Source: Pontibacter flavimaris (lineage in GTDB: Bacteria > Bacteroidota > Bacteroidia > Cytophagales > Hymenobacteraceae). From it: a DNA stretch of 64,000 nt. Where the stretch lies: contig NZ_LVWA01000002.1 in NCBI RefSeq assembly GCF_001907195.1, positions 124,001-188,000 of the forward strand, written 5' to 3'. The notes under the pieces were generated by a model. It saw only the letters and a program-made list of their open reading frames with translations. It did not search any database and was not told the DNA's origin. Shown in pieces: positions 44,970 to 53,905 of this stretch. Positions within the stretch are counted from its first letter, which is position 1, and every line of letters begins with the position of its first letter. The position numbers were made by a program, and so were the translations under genes.

Positions 44970-46322
44970 TTAAACGGTTGGGTTTAGTAGGGGCACCTGC
45001 TGCTTGACGCCGATGCCGTAATAGGTGAAGCCCTTCTCACGCATCTCGCACGGGTCGTAGATGTTGCGCCCGTCGAAGATGACCTTGTCCTTCATCAGCT
45101 TGCTGACCACAGCGAAGTTGGGCGAGCGGAACTCAGGCCACTCGGTCACCAGCAGCAGCGCGTCGGCGTCGATGAGCGCCTCGTACTCGTCCTTGCCGTA
45201 CTCGATCGAGTCGCCCAGCGTGTGGCGGGCCTCCTGCATGGCCACCGGGTCGTAGGCCCGCACCCGCGCGCCCTGCTCCAGCAGCTTCTGGATGATCACC
45301 AGCGAGGGCGCCTCGCGCATATCGTCTGTCTTAGGCTTGAAGGAGAGGCCCCACACGGCGAAGGTCTTGCCAGACAGGTCTCCTGCGAAGTGGTTGTGGA
45401 TCTTGTTGTAGAGCACCGACTTCTGGTTCTCGTTCACCTCCTCCACGCTCTGCAGCACGCGCATCTGGTAGCCGTTCTCGGCGGCCGTGCGGATCAGCGC
45501 CTTCACGTCCTTGGGAAAGCAGCTTCCCCCGTAGCCAATGCCCGGGTAGATGAACTTGTTGCCGATGCGGGCGTCCGAGCCGATGCCCTTGCGGACCATG
45601 TTCACGTCGGCGCCCATGATCTCGCACAGGTTGGCGATGTCGTTCATGAACGAGATCTTGGTGGCCAGCATGGCGTTGGCCGCGTACTTGGTCATCTCCG
45701 CCGAGGGGATGTCCATGAAGATGAGCGGGTGGCCGTTCATCAGGAAAGGCTTGTAGAGCTTCTTCATCACCTTCTCGGCACGCTCCGAGGCCACGCCCAC
45801 CACAATGCGGTCCGGCTTGAGGAAGTCCTCGATGGCGGCGCCCTCCTTGAGAAACTCCGGGTTGGAGGCTACGTCGAAGGGAATCTGCTCGCCGCGGGCC
45901 TCAAGTTCCTCCTCGATGGCCTGGCGCACCTTCTGGGCCGTGCCCACCGGCACGGTGCTCTTGGTCACCACCACCAGGTAGTCGGTCATGTGGCGGCCGA
46001 TCTCGCGGGCCACCGCCAGCACGTACTTCAGGTCGGCCGAGCCGTCCTCGCCCGGGGGCGTGCCCACGGCGATGAAGGCGGCCTCGCAGCCGCAGCCCTG
46101 AATAGAGGAGGCCAGGTCGGTGGAGAAGGAGAGCCGCTCCTTCTGCGCGTTGCGCATCACCATCTCCTCCAGCCCTGGCTCGTAGATAGGCAGGATGCCC
46201 TTCTTCAGGTTCTCGATCTTCTTCTGGTCAATGTCGATGCAGGTCACGTCGATGCCCACCTCGGCAAAGCACGTGCCCGTCACCAGGCCCACGTATCCCG
46301 TGCCAACTACTGCTATTCTCAT
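44970..46322 (-). CDS. UDP-glucose 6-dehydrogenase
   Basis: A 450-residue NAD-dependent oxidase of UDP-glucose to UDP-glucuronate. [17 protein letters not shown] (7-23) is the NAD site. The [13 protein letters not shown] loop and [21 protein letters not shown] follow. [16 protein letters not shown] carries the catalytic Cys, and the C-terminal domain begins near 315 ([20 protein letters not shown]). Length is normal. It is the first gene of the ugd-uxs pair. Unlike most genes here the block 43999-46322 has no AAGTATA copy. Confidence 0.95.
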   Translation of the reverse strand: MRIAVVGTGYVGLVTGTCFAEVGIDVTCIDIDQKKIENLKKGILPIYEPGLEEMVMRNAQKERLSFSTDLASSIQGCGCEAAFIAVGTPPGEDGSADLKYVLAVAREIGRHMTDYLVVVTKSTVPVGTAQKVRQAIEEELEARGEQIPFDVASNPEFLKEGAAIEDFLKPDRIVVGVASERAEKVMKKLYKPFLMNGHPLIFMDIPSAEMTKYAANAMLATKISFMNDIANLCEIMGADVNMVRKGIGSDARIGNKFIYPGIGYGGSCFPKDVKALIRTAAENGYQMRVLQSVEEVNENQKSVLYNKIHNHFAGDLSGKTFAVWGLSFKPKTDDMREAPSLVIIQKLLEQGARVRAYDPVAMQEARHTLGDSIEYGKDEYEALIDADALLLVTEWPEFRSPNFAVVSKLMKDKVIFDGRNIYDPCEMREKGFTYYGIGVKQQVPLLNPTV

Positions 46323-47035
46323 AGGTAAATGCTATAAAGGCTAAAAATTCAGTTAAATATCGTAAGGCTCCGTGCGGGAGTCTCTCCGAAAGTTTATATG
46401 GTATGGTTATAAATCAAATAAAACCGGCGGCAGCGCTCAGCCCCGGTAAACTATGCAAGTTCAGAAAAATCCCGGTGCAGCACAAATCATACAGCATAAA
46501 CGCCACCTCTACTCCAACGGAAGCCAAGGCGGAAGGACGTAAGACAGTACGCTAAGGCAAATGACTGGATTATACTTTTCCGGCATGTTATGGCCTCCCC
46601 ATCCCCTATCCTAGCGCACTCTTCAGCCCCGCCGCATTCAATCGGACAGAGAACACATGTTATAGTACGACGTCTGCAACAGTTTCAACTCGCACAAATT
46701 ACGTGTTGCAAAGTATAAATGTTTGCTGTAACACAGCTATTTATGGCATTCCGGCGGCGCCAACAAGGTTCATCCAAGTATAAGTATATAATAATCAGAA
46801 GATAACGCTCTTTAAAAGTTTTGACTGACCGAAGCAGCGGGTTTATACTATAAAAAAACCTGCCTTTGCTGCTGCCCAAAAGGGAAGTATGGCCAAAATT
46901 ATACTTTATCCACAGGAACTACCCGCTTCTGCCAGGGCTATTTGAAAATACTTCCGAAGGCATCTCTTTTTTGAGTTAAGAAACAACCTGCCCCCTATTT
47001 AGAAGTATAGGTTAGTAACAATCACCCTAAGAGCT
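46323..47035. other. Intergenic, no gene seen
   Basis: About 710 bases between the divergent ugd and alpha/beta hydrolase genes, more A+T-rich than its surroundings. AAGTATA copies lie near 46571, 46712, 46776, 46782, 46899 and 47003. A 64-codon ORF on the minus strand (46685-46879) has no family resemblance and is rejected. No RNA gene or terminator was recognised. Confidence 0.5.
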
Positions 47036-47944
47036 ATGAAACCGGATTGGCTGGATAAGAAGGAATACCCCTTCAAATCTCAATATATAGAGCTGGAAGC
47101 AGGCAGGATGCATTACATCGACGAAGGCGAGGGACCTGCTATCGTGATGATACACGGCACCCCTTCGTGGTCGTTCATGTACCGCAACCTGATCAAGATA
47201 CTGCGCAAGAACCACCGCTGCATTGCCCTCGACATGATCGGCTTTGGCCTGTCGGATAAGCCCAAGGACTGGAGCTACAAGCCGCGCGCACATGCCATAA
47301 ACTTCGTGCAGCTGATGGAGCACCTCCAGCTGAAGGACATCACCTTGCTGGTGCACGACTTTGGGGCGCCTATCGGGCTGGCCTACGCTATCAGATACCC
47401 CGAAAACGTGCGCGGCGTGGTGATGCTGAACTCCTGGACGTGGTCCCTGTCCAAGCACCAGACCTTCACCAAAGCCAGTAAATACCTGGTCGGCCCGCTG
47501 GGCAAGTTTCTCCACTCCAAGTTAAACGTCTCCACCAATGTGCTCATACATGAGCTGTTCAAGGACGAGGATGATCTTCCTGAGCCAATAAAGAAACAAT
47601 ACATAAAGGGCCTGGGAGAGCCGGAGGAGCCGGTACGCAACCTGGCCTGTGCCCGCGAGCTGGTGGGCGCCAGCAAATGGTACGAAGAGCTGTGGAAGGA
47701 GCGGAAGAAGATCCAGAGCATCCCCACCCTCATACTTTGGGGCGAGCGGGACAAGCTGATAAAGATTGAGGCGCTGCAGCGCTGGAGGAAATTCTTCCAT
47801 GAGTGCTACGTAATTCCCTTTGAGGATGGCGGGCACTTTCTACAGGAGGAGAACGCGGAGGAAATCGCGGCCTATGTCAGTAATTTTATAAAAGAAGAGC
47901 AGAAGAAACAAGAAGTGATAGATGAACAACCAATTAATACCTAA
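47036..47944 (+). CDS. Alpha/beta hydrolase, haloalkane dehalogenase-like
   Basis: A 302-residue alpha/beta hydrolase. The oxyanion segment is HGTPSWSFMYR. The nucleophile elbow VHDFGAPIGL has Asp rather than Ser, as in haloalkane dehalogenases and epoxide hydrolases. ILWGERDKL gives the acid and FEDGGHFLQEE the catalytic His. The halide-stabilising Trp next to the Asp is Phe here, so dehalogenase activity is doubtful. It is followed 6 bases on by a small disordered-protein gene. Confidence 0.85.
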   Translation: MKPDWLDKKEYPFKSQYIELEAGRMHYIDEGEGPAIVMIHGTPSWSFMYRNLIKILRKNHRCIALDMIGFGLSDKPKDWSYKPRAHAINFVQLMEHLQLKDITLLVHDFGAPIGLAYAIRYPENVRGVVMLNSWTWSLSKHQTFTKASKYLVGPLGKFLHSKLNVSTNVLIHELFKDEDDLPEPIKKQYIKGLGEPEEPVRNLACARELVGASKWYEELWKERKKIQSIPTLILWGERDKLIKIEALQRWRKFFHECYVIPFEDGGHFLQEENAEEIAAYVSNFIKEEQKKQEVIDEQPINT

Positions 47945-47950
47945 TAGAAA

Positions 47951-48229
47951 ATGAAGACAGACACCTCTAAAGATGAAGCAATATTCAGAGCCCATGGCTC
48001 ATCATCGGAACAGGAATCCCAATCACAAGACAAATTATACGCTATGAGAGTCCCACAAAACACAAACCCAACCCAGAACACCCATCAACAGGCTCCCTTA
48101 AACGAGTCGCACTCTAACCTGATGCAGTCGTGGCAGAACCTGCGCGGCCTGGACAGCAAACTGGCCCAAACCAAGTATAAAGACCTAGCCGAGGGGCCTA
48201 AGCCCACCAAAGGCCGACGCAGAGCATAA
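47951..48229 (+). CDS. Small Gln/Asn/Ser-rich protein of unknown function
   Basis: A 92-residue protein starting 6 bases after the hydrolase stop. It is rich in Ser, Gln, Asn, Thr and Lys, hydrophilic, with no membrane segment or cysteine, ending in basic KPTKGRRRA. It is likely disordered. The central SNLMQSWQNLRGLDSKLAQTKYKDLAE may form one amphipathic helix. The close spacing suggests co-transcription with the hydrolase. I recognise no family. Confidence 0.5.
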   Translation: MKTDTSKDEAIFRAHGSSSEQESQSQDKLYAMRVPQNTNPTQNTHQQAPLNESHSNLMQSWQNLRGLDSKLAQTKYKDLAEGPKPTKGRRRA

Positions 48230-48267
48230 CACGCCCTTCCATTTCCGAAACAACACGAACTTACTAT

Positions 48268-48312
48268 ATAAAACAGGCGCAGCTTTTTAAAGACTGCGCC
48301 TGTTCCTTTTTA
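48268..48312. terminator. Bidirectional terminator
   Basis: AACAGGCGCAG pairs with CTGCGCCTGTT. T-runs follow on both strands. It serves the converging 47951 and 48330 genes; TATACTT follows at 48310. Confidence 0.85.
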
Positions 48313-48329
48313 TACTTACAAAGTATGGT

Positions 48330-49733
48330 TTAGAAGATCTTGCCCGGGTTAAGGATGCCGCGTGGGTCGAACAGCTCCTTGATGCCGCGCATGAGGCGCA
48401 GTTGCACCTCGTTCAGGGCGATGTCGATGTACTTGCGCTGCACCAGCCCGATGCCGTGCTCCCCGGAGATGGTGCCGCCCAGCTCCACGCACAGCCTGAA
48501 TATCTCTTTTATACCTTCGGGAAGCCTGTTGTTCCAGTCCTCGTCGCTCATGTCGCCCTTCACGATGTTGATGTGCAGGTTACCGTCGCCGGCGTGGCCG
48601 TAGCATACTGACTTAAAGTTATACCTGGCGCCAATCTCCTTTACGCCGCGCAGCAGCACGGGCAGCTCGGCGCGTGGCACCACGGTGTCCTCCTCCTTAT
48701 AGATGGAGTTGCTCTTAACGGCATGGCCCACACTACGGCGCAGGCGCCAGAGGTCCTCCTTTTGCTTTTCAGTGTCCGCCACCAGAATCTCGCCCACATC
48801 AAACCGCTCCAGCACCTCGTACACGCGTTCCGCGTCCTTAAACAGCAGGTCCATGTCGTTGCCGTCCAGCTCAATAAGCAGGTGCGCCTGCTCGTCAGCC
48901 GCCATGGCTACGTCCAGGCTCAGGTAGCGGCTGGTCCACTCAATGGCATCGCGCTCCATAAACTCCATCGCAGAGGGCACGATGCCCGCCATAAAAATCT
49001 GGGACACGGCTTCGCAGGCCTCCTCCTCCTTGCGGAAGGGCACCAGCATCACCAGGTTCTGCGGCGGGTGCGGGATAAGCTTGAAAACGATTTTGGTAAT
49101 GATGCCGAGCGTGCCCTCGCTGCCCACCATCAGTTGGGTAAGGTTATAGCCGGTGGCGTTCTTCAGCACGTTGGCACCGGTCCAGGTCACCTCGCCGGTA
49201 GGCAGCACCACCTCCATGTTCAGCACATAGTCCTTGGTCACGCCATACTTCACGGCCCTCGGTCCGCCGCTGCTCTCGCTCAGGTTGCCGCCCAGGAAGC
49301 AGCTGCCCCGGCTGGAGGGATCTGGCGGGTAAAACAGCCCGCGCTCGATCACGGCCTCCTGAAACACCTGCGTGATTACGCCCGGCTCCACTGTGGCCTG
49401 CAGGTTCCGCTCGTCTATGCTGATGATCCGGTTCAGGCGCTCCGTGGAAAGTATAACGCCCTTATGCACGGCAAGTGCCCCACCACTCAGGCCCGTTCCG
49501 GCGCCACGCGGCGTAACCGGGATGTAGTTTTCGTTGCAGTACTGCATAATACGGCTGATCTCGGCGGCGTTAGCAGGTTTAAGCACCACCTCCGGCTCAT
49601 AGCGCAGGTCTTCGGTTTCGTCGTGGGTGTAGCGCAGCATGGCTTCAGCGGCCGCAGGCAGCAGCACGTGCTCCTGGCCAACTATCTCCGCGAATGCCGC
49701 AACAGCTTCTGGTGTGATCGGATTAAATTTCAT
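48330..49733 (-). CDS. FAD-binding oxidase, GlcD/D-lactate dehydrogenase type
   Basis: A 467-residue flavoprotein of the FAD-linked oxidase family. The PP-binding loop is TPRGAGTGLSGGALAVHKGVIL (about 75-96). The FAD segments are PDPSSRGSCFLGGNLSESSGG and GYNLTQLMVGSEGTLGIITK. The C-terminal cap domain holds SVCYGHAGDGNLHINIVKG and GTISGEHGIGLVQRKYI. It oxidises a 2-hydroxy acid (glycolate or D-lactate). No glcE/glcF partners are adjacent, so the D-lactate form is a fair alternative. Confidence 0.9.
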   Translation of the reverse strand: MKFNPITPEAVAAFAEIVGQEHVLLPAAAEAMLRYTHDETEDLRYEPEVVLKPANAAEISRIMQYCNENYIPVTPRGAGTGLSGGALAVHKGVILSTERLNRIISIDERNLQATVEPGVITQVFQEAVIERGLFYPPDPSSRGSCFLGGNLSESSGGPRAVKYGVTKDYVLNMEVVLPTGEVTWTGANVLKNATGYNLTQLMVGSEGTLGIITKIVFKLIPHPPQNLVMLVPFRKEEEACEAVSQIFMAGIVPSAMEFMERDAIEWTSRYLSLDVAMAADEQAHLLIELDGNDMDLLFKDAERVYEVLERFDVGEILVADTEKQKEDLWRLRRSVGHAVKSNSIYKEEDTVVPRAELPVLLRGVKEIGARYNFKSVCYGHAGDGNLHINIVKGDMSDEDWNNRLPEGIKEIFRLCVELGGTISGEHGIGLVQRKYIDIALNEVQLRLMRGIKELFDPRGILNPGKIF

Positions 49734-49776
49734 TTTAAAAAGGCTGGACTAATTCTTAATTTAGCCAGTGGAATAT

Positions 49777-50436
49777 ATGTTGTTATACTTGCTTGCAAAA
49801 TACACTTTGAAATCTCTTTTTACTACTTCTGCCCTTTTTATCTTTTTCCTGCTGCTGCTGGCTTCCTGCCAGTCGTCGCAGCCTGCCTTCAGCAAGCGCG
49901 GGGAGGAATACAGGTCTGCCCGTGAGATTGCCGCCGAGAAACGCGCCAAAAAGAGAGCGGGCCGCCAGGGCGGGAAGTATGCGGGCGCCACTACCGGCAC
50001 CTCCAAAGACCGCACCAGCCGCACACGCGTACCCAACCGCAACCTGGACAGCGATGTGGCCACTGTGATAGAAGCAGCGCGCTCTTACACGGGTGTACCT
50101 TACCGCTGGGGCGGCACTACCCGCGTGGGCATGGACTGCTCCGGCCTGCTGTGCACCTCGTTCCAAAGTATAGACGTGGCCCTGCCCCGCACCTCTGAAG
50201 AGCAAAGCCGCTATGGCTCCGAGGTAAAGACGAAGGACCTGCGCGAAGGGGACCTGGTATTTTTCGGGACCAGCAAGCGCAACATTACACATGTGGGCAT
50301 GGTAACGGAGGTGAACAGCCCGGAGGACGTGCGGTTTATCCACGCTTCCACCTCCCTGGGCGTTATAGAGAACAACCTATACTCCCCCCACTACCAGAAG
50401 ATCTTCATCAAGGCTGTTCGGCCGCCGGTTTTCTAA
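49777..50436 (+). CDS. NlpC/P60 family peptidoglycan peptidase lipoprotein
   Basis: The ATG at 49777 is preferred over the GTG 3 codons earlier. The 219-residue lipoprotein has a signal peptide with lipobox LLLASC, then a basic, Ala/Arg-rich linker (about 30-75). The C40 domain follows: RWGGTTRVGMDCSGLLCTSF with the catalytic Cys, then GDLVFFGTSKRNITHVGMV with the His, and FIHASTSLGV with the third polar residue. It cleaves peptide cross-bridges of peptidoglycan in the periplasm. Confidence 0.92.
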   Translation: MLLYLLAKYTLKSLFTTSALFIFFLLLLASCQSSQPAFSKRGEEYRSAREIAAEKRAKKRAGRQGGKYAGATTGTSKDRTSRTRVPNRNLDSDVATVIEAARSYTGVPYRWGGTTRVGMDCSGLLCTSFQSIDVALPRTSEEQSRYGSEVKTKDLREGDLVFFGTSKRNITHVGMVTEVNSPEDVRFIHASTSLGVIENNLYSPHYQKIFIKAVRPPVF

Positions 50437-50573
50437 TCCCAAATGGAAAGCGAAATACTTTATACTTATATAACGATTTATATTTTGTATAATAAAATAA
50501 CATTATAAAGTATAAAGTATCCGTACTTAATAGCTAAAGCAATCAATTGTTGTTCAATTAGTTATTAGGCATT

Positions 50574-53500
50574 ATGGGACTTTTTTACAAATTACTGATA
50601 ATTTGCTGCTTCTGCTTACTGCAGGCACAGCCTGTAGGGGCACAGGGCACCACCACCGCCGCCATGAACGGGGTAGTGCGGGACCAGAGCGGCATGGCAC
50701 TGCCTGGTGCAACTGTTATAGCTGTACATACCCCCACCAACACGCAATATGTAGCTGGCACCAACACGGATGGCTATTATAATATCCAGAACATGCGCGT
50801 CGGCGGCCCCTATACCGTTACCACCTCATACATCGGCTACCAGGAGCAGCGGGCGGAGAACGTGACGCTCTCGCTTGGCCAGACGGCGCGCGTAGACTTT
50901 GAGCTTGTGGAGAGCGCCAGGCAGCTGGGGGAAGTGGAGATCGTGGGCGAACAGGACGATGTGTTCAACCAGAACCGCACCGGCGCCGCCACCAACGTGA
51001 CGCGGGAGCAGATCGAGAACCTGCCCACCCTTAGCCGCAGCCTCCAGGACTTCACGCGCCTCACCCCACAGGCCTCGGGTAACTCCATCGCCGGCTCCAA
51101 CAACCGCTACAACAACATCACCATCGACGGGGCCGTGAACAACGACGTGTTTGGCCTGTCAAGCAGCGGCACCCCGGGCGGCCTGGCGGGCACACAGCCC
51201 ATCTCGCTGGACGCCATACAGGAGATACAGGTAGTGGTAGCCCCTTACGACGTGAAACTCGGCAACTTTACGGGAGGCGGCATTAACGCCGTGACCCGCT
51301 CCGGCACTAACACGTTCTCCGGCTCGGTGTATGGCTTCGGCCGTAACGAGAACACGATAGGCAAGTCCGTGGAGGGCCCCCGCGAACGGGCAGACGAGTT
51401 CAGCAACTACCAGTACGGGGTGCGGATAGGCGGCCCGATAAAGCAGGACAAGCTGTTCTTTTTCTTTAACTACGACGCTACCCGCTTTGAGGAGCCGGTT
51501 CGGTTTGCGCCAGGCTCGGCGGAGTCGCAGATACCGCTGGATGTGGCCCAGGAGCTCGCTGATTTTGTGCAGAGCAGGTATGGCTACGATGTGGGCTCCT
51601 TTGGCCGGATAGACCGCCAGACGCAGAGCGACAAGTTCTTTGGCCGCCTGGACTGGAACATCAGCGACAAGCACCAGCTGACCCTGCGCCACAACGTGGT
51701 GGATGCCTTTGATGACAACATCTCGCGCAGCAGCGACTTTATCCGCTTCGGCAACAACGCCTATCGCTTTAACAGTGTTACCCACAGCTCCGTGCTGGAG
51801 CTCAACAGCCGCTTCTCGAACGAGTTCTCCAACAACCTGATCATCGGCTATACCCGCATCCGGGAGGACCGGCAGATACAGGGAGCGCTGTTCCCGCAGA
51901 TCACCATTTTCGACCCGATCGCCGATTTTGAGTTCGGCTCGCAGCGCTCCTCCACCGCCAACGAGCTGGACCAGGACATATTCGAGTTCACGGACAACTT
52001 CACCTACCTGCTGGGCCGCCATAACTTCACCTTGGGCACACACAACGAGTTCTTCAAGTTCCGCAACCTGTTCATCAACAACCTCAACGGCCGCTGGGAA
52101 TTCAACAGCCTGGAGGATTTCTTCAACGATAATCCGCGGCGGGTGCGCGCCACCTACTCCCTGCAGGAGAACGACCCTACCCCGGACGCCGAGTTTAACG
52201 CCATGCAACTGGGATTTTACGTGCAGGACGAGTATACTTTCTCGGAGCAGCTAAAGCTGACCCTGGGGCTGCGCCTGGACATACCCGTATTTCCGGACAA
52301 GCCGCAGCGGAACCTGGCCTTTGAAAACGACTTCCAGGGCATCTATCCCGGCCTGACGACCGACCGCACCCCGAGCGGTGAGCTGATGTGGGCACCCCGT
52401 TTCGGCTTTAACTACACCCCCACCGAAGACCGCACGCTGCAGCTTCGCGGCGGCACCGGCATCTTCACCGGCCGCGTCCCCTTTGTGTGGCTCTCCAACC
52501 AGTTCATCAACACGGGTACCATACTGGGCACCATAGACCGCCGCAACCCGGATGCTTTCGTGGAGGATGTGGGTGAGTTCATTGATCCCAGCATTCCGCA
52601 GACCTTTGAGATCAACGTGATCGCTGATGAGTTCAAGCTTCCGCAAGTATGGCGCAGCAACCTGGCAGTGGATTATACTTTACCCTATGAGATCTTCCTG
52701 ACTGTGGAGGGTATCTACTCTAAAACCCTGAACGACGTGGTGTACAAGGACCTGAACCTGGTGGCGCCATCGGGCACCCTGCCCGGCGGCCCCGACAACC
52801 GCGAGGTGTACCCCGACGACCGCCGCATCAACGAGAACTATACCAACGTCATCCTGCTGGATAACACCGACGAGGGGTCCCGCTACAGCATCACGGGGCA
52901 GCTGCGCAAAGATTTCTTCCAGGGCCTGAAGACAACCCTGGCGTATACGTACGGCAAGTCGAAGGATGTGAACAGTGGCACCAACTCCACCGCCCTCTCC
53001 AACTATGAGTTTAACCAGATCGTCAACAACCCCAATGACCCGGAACTCTCCTACTCCCGCTATGATGTGCGCCACCGGATAGTGGGAAGCGCCGGCTATA
53101 CGTTCCGGTACGGCACCGATGACAGGTTCGCCACCGGGATCTCGCTATTTTATGAAGGGCAGTCGGGCCTGCCGTTTACGTACTTGTATAACGGGGACCT
53201 GAACCGCGAGGGCAACTTCGCCAACGACCTGATCTACGTGCCGCGCAGCCAGAGCGAGATCAACCTGGAACCCTTCACCTCCGGAGGCCTGACCTTTTCG
53301 GCGGAAGAGCAGTGGGAGGCGCTGGACGATTTCATCTCGAACGATGATTACCTGAGCGACCGACGCGGCCGGTACGCCGAGCGAAACGGGGCCCGTATGC
53401 CCTGGACACACCAGGTGGACCTGCGTGTTTTTCAGGACTTTGTGCTGCAGGCAGGCGACAACCGCCACACGTTCCAGGTAACGTTCGATATTTTTAACGT

Positions 53501-53696
53501 GGGCAACCTGCTAAACCGCGACTGGGGCCATGAGTTCTTTGTCAACAACGAGGCCAACGAGATCATCCGCTTTGCCGGCCTCGACGATGCAGGCAACCCC
53601 ACCTTCACCTTTAACCCCGGCAGCGTGCGTTACAACACCGCCCCTTTTGCCTCGCGCTGGCAGGGGCAGTTGGGGCTCCGGTATCTGTTTAACTAA
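50574..53696 (+). CDS. TonB-dependent receptor, Oar-like (1)
   Basis: A 1040-residue outer-membrane protein. The signal peptide ends PVGAQ. A carboxypeptidase-like beta-sandwich (about 28-112) holds GVVRDQSGMALPGATVIAV and VGGPYTVTTSYIGYQ. The plug (about 120-230) has SLQDFTRLTPQASGNSIAGSNNRYNNITIDGA. The remaining 800 residues form the barrel and end in FNLGLRYLF-like GLRYLFN. No TonB box is evident. No SusD partner is adjacent, so it belongs to the Oar-like group. A Rho-independent terminator follows. A paralogue lies 210 bases downstream. Confidence 0.92.
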   Translation: MGLFYKLLIICCFCLLQAQPVGAQGTTTAAMNGVVRDQSGMALPGATVIAVHTPTNTQYVAGTNTDGYYNIQNMRVGGPYTVTTSYIGYQEQRAENVTLSLGQTARVDFELVESARQLGEVEIVGEQDDVFNQNRTGAATNVTREQIENLPTLSRSLQDFTRLTPQASGNSIAGSNNRYNNITIDGAVNNDVFGLSSSGTPGGLAGTQPISLDAIQEIQVVVAPYDVKLGNFTGGGINAVTRSGTNTFSGSVYGFGRNENTIGKSVEGPRERADEFSNYQYGVRIGGPIKQDKLFFFFNYDATRFEEPVRFAPGSAESQIPLDVAQELADFVQSRYGYDVGSFGRIDRQTQSDKFFGRLDWNISDKHQLTLRHNVVDAFDDNISRSSDFIRFGNNAYRFNSVTHSSVLELNSRFSNEFSNNLIIGYTRIREDRQIQGALFPQITIFDPIADFEFGSQRSSTANELDQDIFEFTDNFTYLLGRHNFTLGTHNEFFKFRNLFINNLNGRWEFNSLEDFFNDNPRRVRATYSLQENDPTPDAEFNAMQLGFYVQDEYTFSEQLKLTLGLRLDIPVFPDKPQRNLAFENDFQGIYPGLTTDRTPSGELMWAPRFGFNYTPTEDRTLQLRGGTGIFTGRVPFVWLSNQFINTGTILGTIDRRNPDAFVEDVGEFIDPSIPQTFEINVIADEFKLPQVWRSNLAVDYTLPYEIFLTVEGIYSKTLNDVVYKDLNLVAPSGTLPGGPDNREVYPDDRRINENYTNVILLDNTDEGSRYSITGQLRKDFFQGLKTTLAYTYGKSKDVNSGTNSTALSNYEFNQIVNNPNDPELSYSRYDVRHRIVGSAGYTFRYGTDDRFATGISLFYEGQSGLPFTYLYNGDLNREGNFANDLIYVPRSQSEINLEPFTSGGLTFSAEEQWEALDDFISNDDYLSDRRGRYAERNGARMPWTHQVDLRVFQDFVLQAGDNRHTFQVTFDIFNVGNLLNRDWGHEFFVNNEANEIIRFAGLDDAGNPTFTFNPGSVRYNTAPFASRWQGQLGLRYLFN

Positions 53697-53717
53697 CTAC
53701 ACCTCTAAATGAAGCTC

Positions 53718-53746
53718 AAAAAGGCGGGATCACTCCCGCCTTTTTT
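53718..53746 (+). terminator. Terminator of Oar-like receptor 1
   Basis: AAAAAGGCGGGA and TCCCGCCTTTTTT form a hairpin with a four-base loop, 22 bases after the stop codon. Confidence 0.9.
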
Positions 53747-53841
53747 ATTTCAAAGTGATCATTATGATGCAGTAAGGTCAGAAAATGGCTTTAAATCAGA
53801 CCAAGGCAGTTTCTGCCTTTTTTTAATATTTAGTTAACATC

Positions 53842-53880
53842 ATTGTTGGGAATTATCCCCCCTAAGGGCTTACCTTTGCG
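53842..53880 (+). promoter_or_regulatory. Bacteroidota-type promoter of Oar-like receptor 2
   Basis: TTGTTG (about 53844) and TACCTTTG (53871-53878) match the -33 TTG / -7 TAnnTTTG consensus of the primary sigma factor of Bacteroidota with a spacing of about 20. The ATG at 53906 follows about 27 bases later. Confidence 0.75.
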
Positions 53881-53905
53881 GTCAAAAAATCAATCAACCC
53901 ACTTT

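Noticed and set aside
46685..46879. 64-codon ORF on the minus strand
   Set aside because: No homology features and A+T-rich chance frame in a promoter region.
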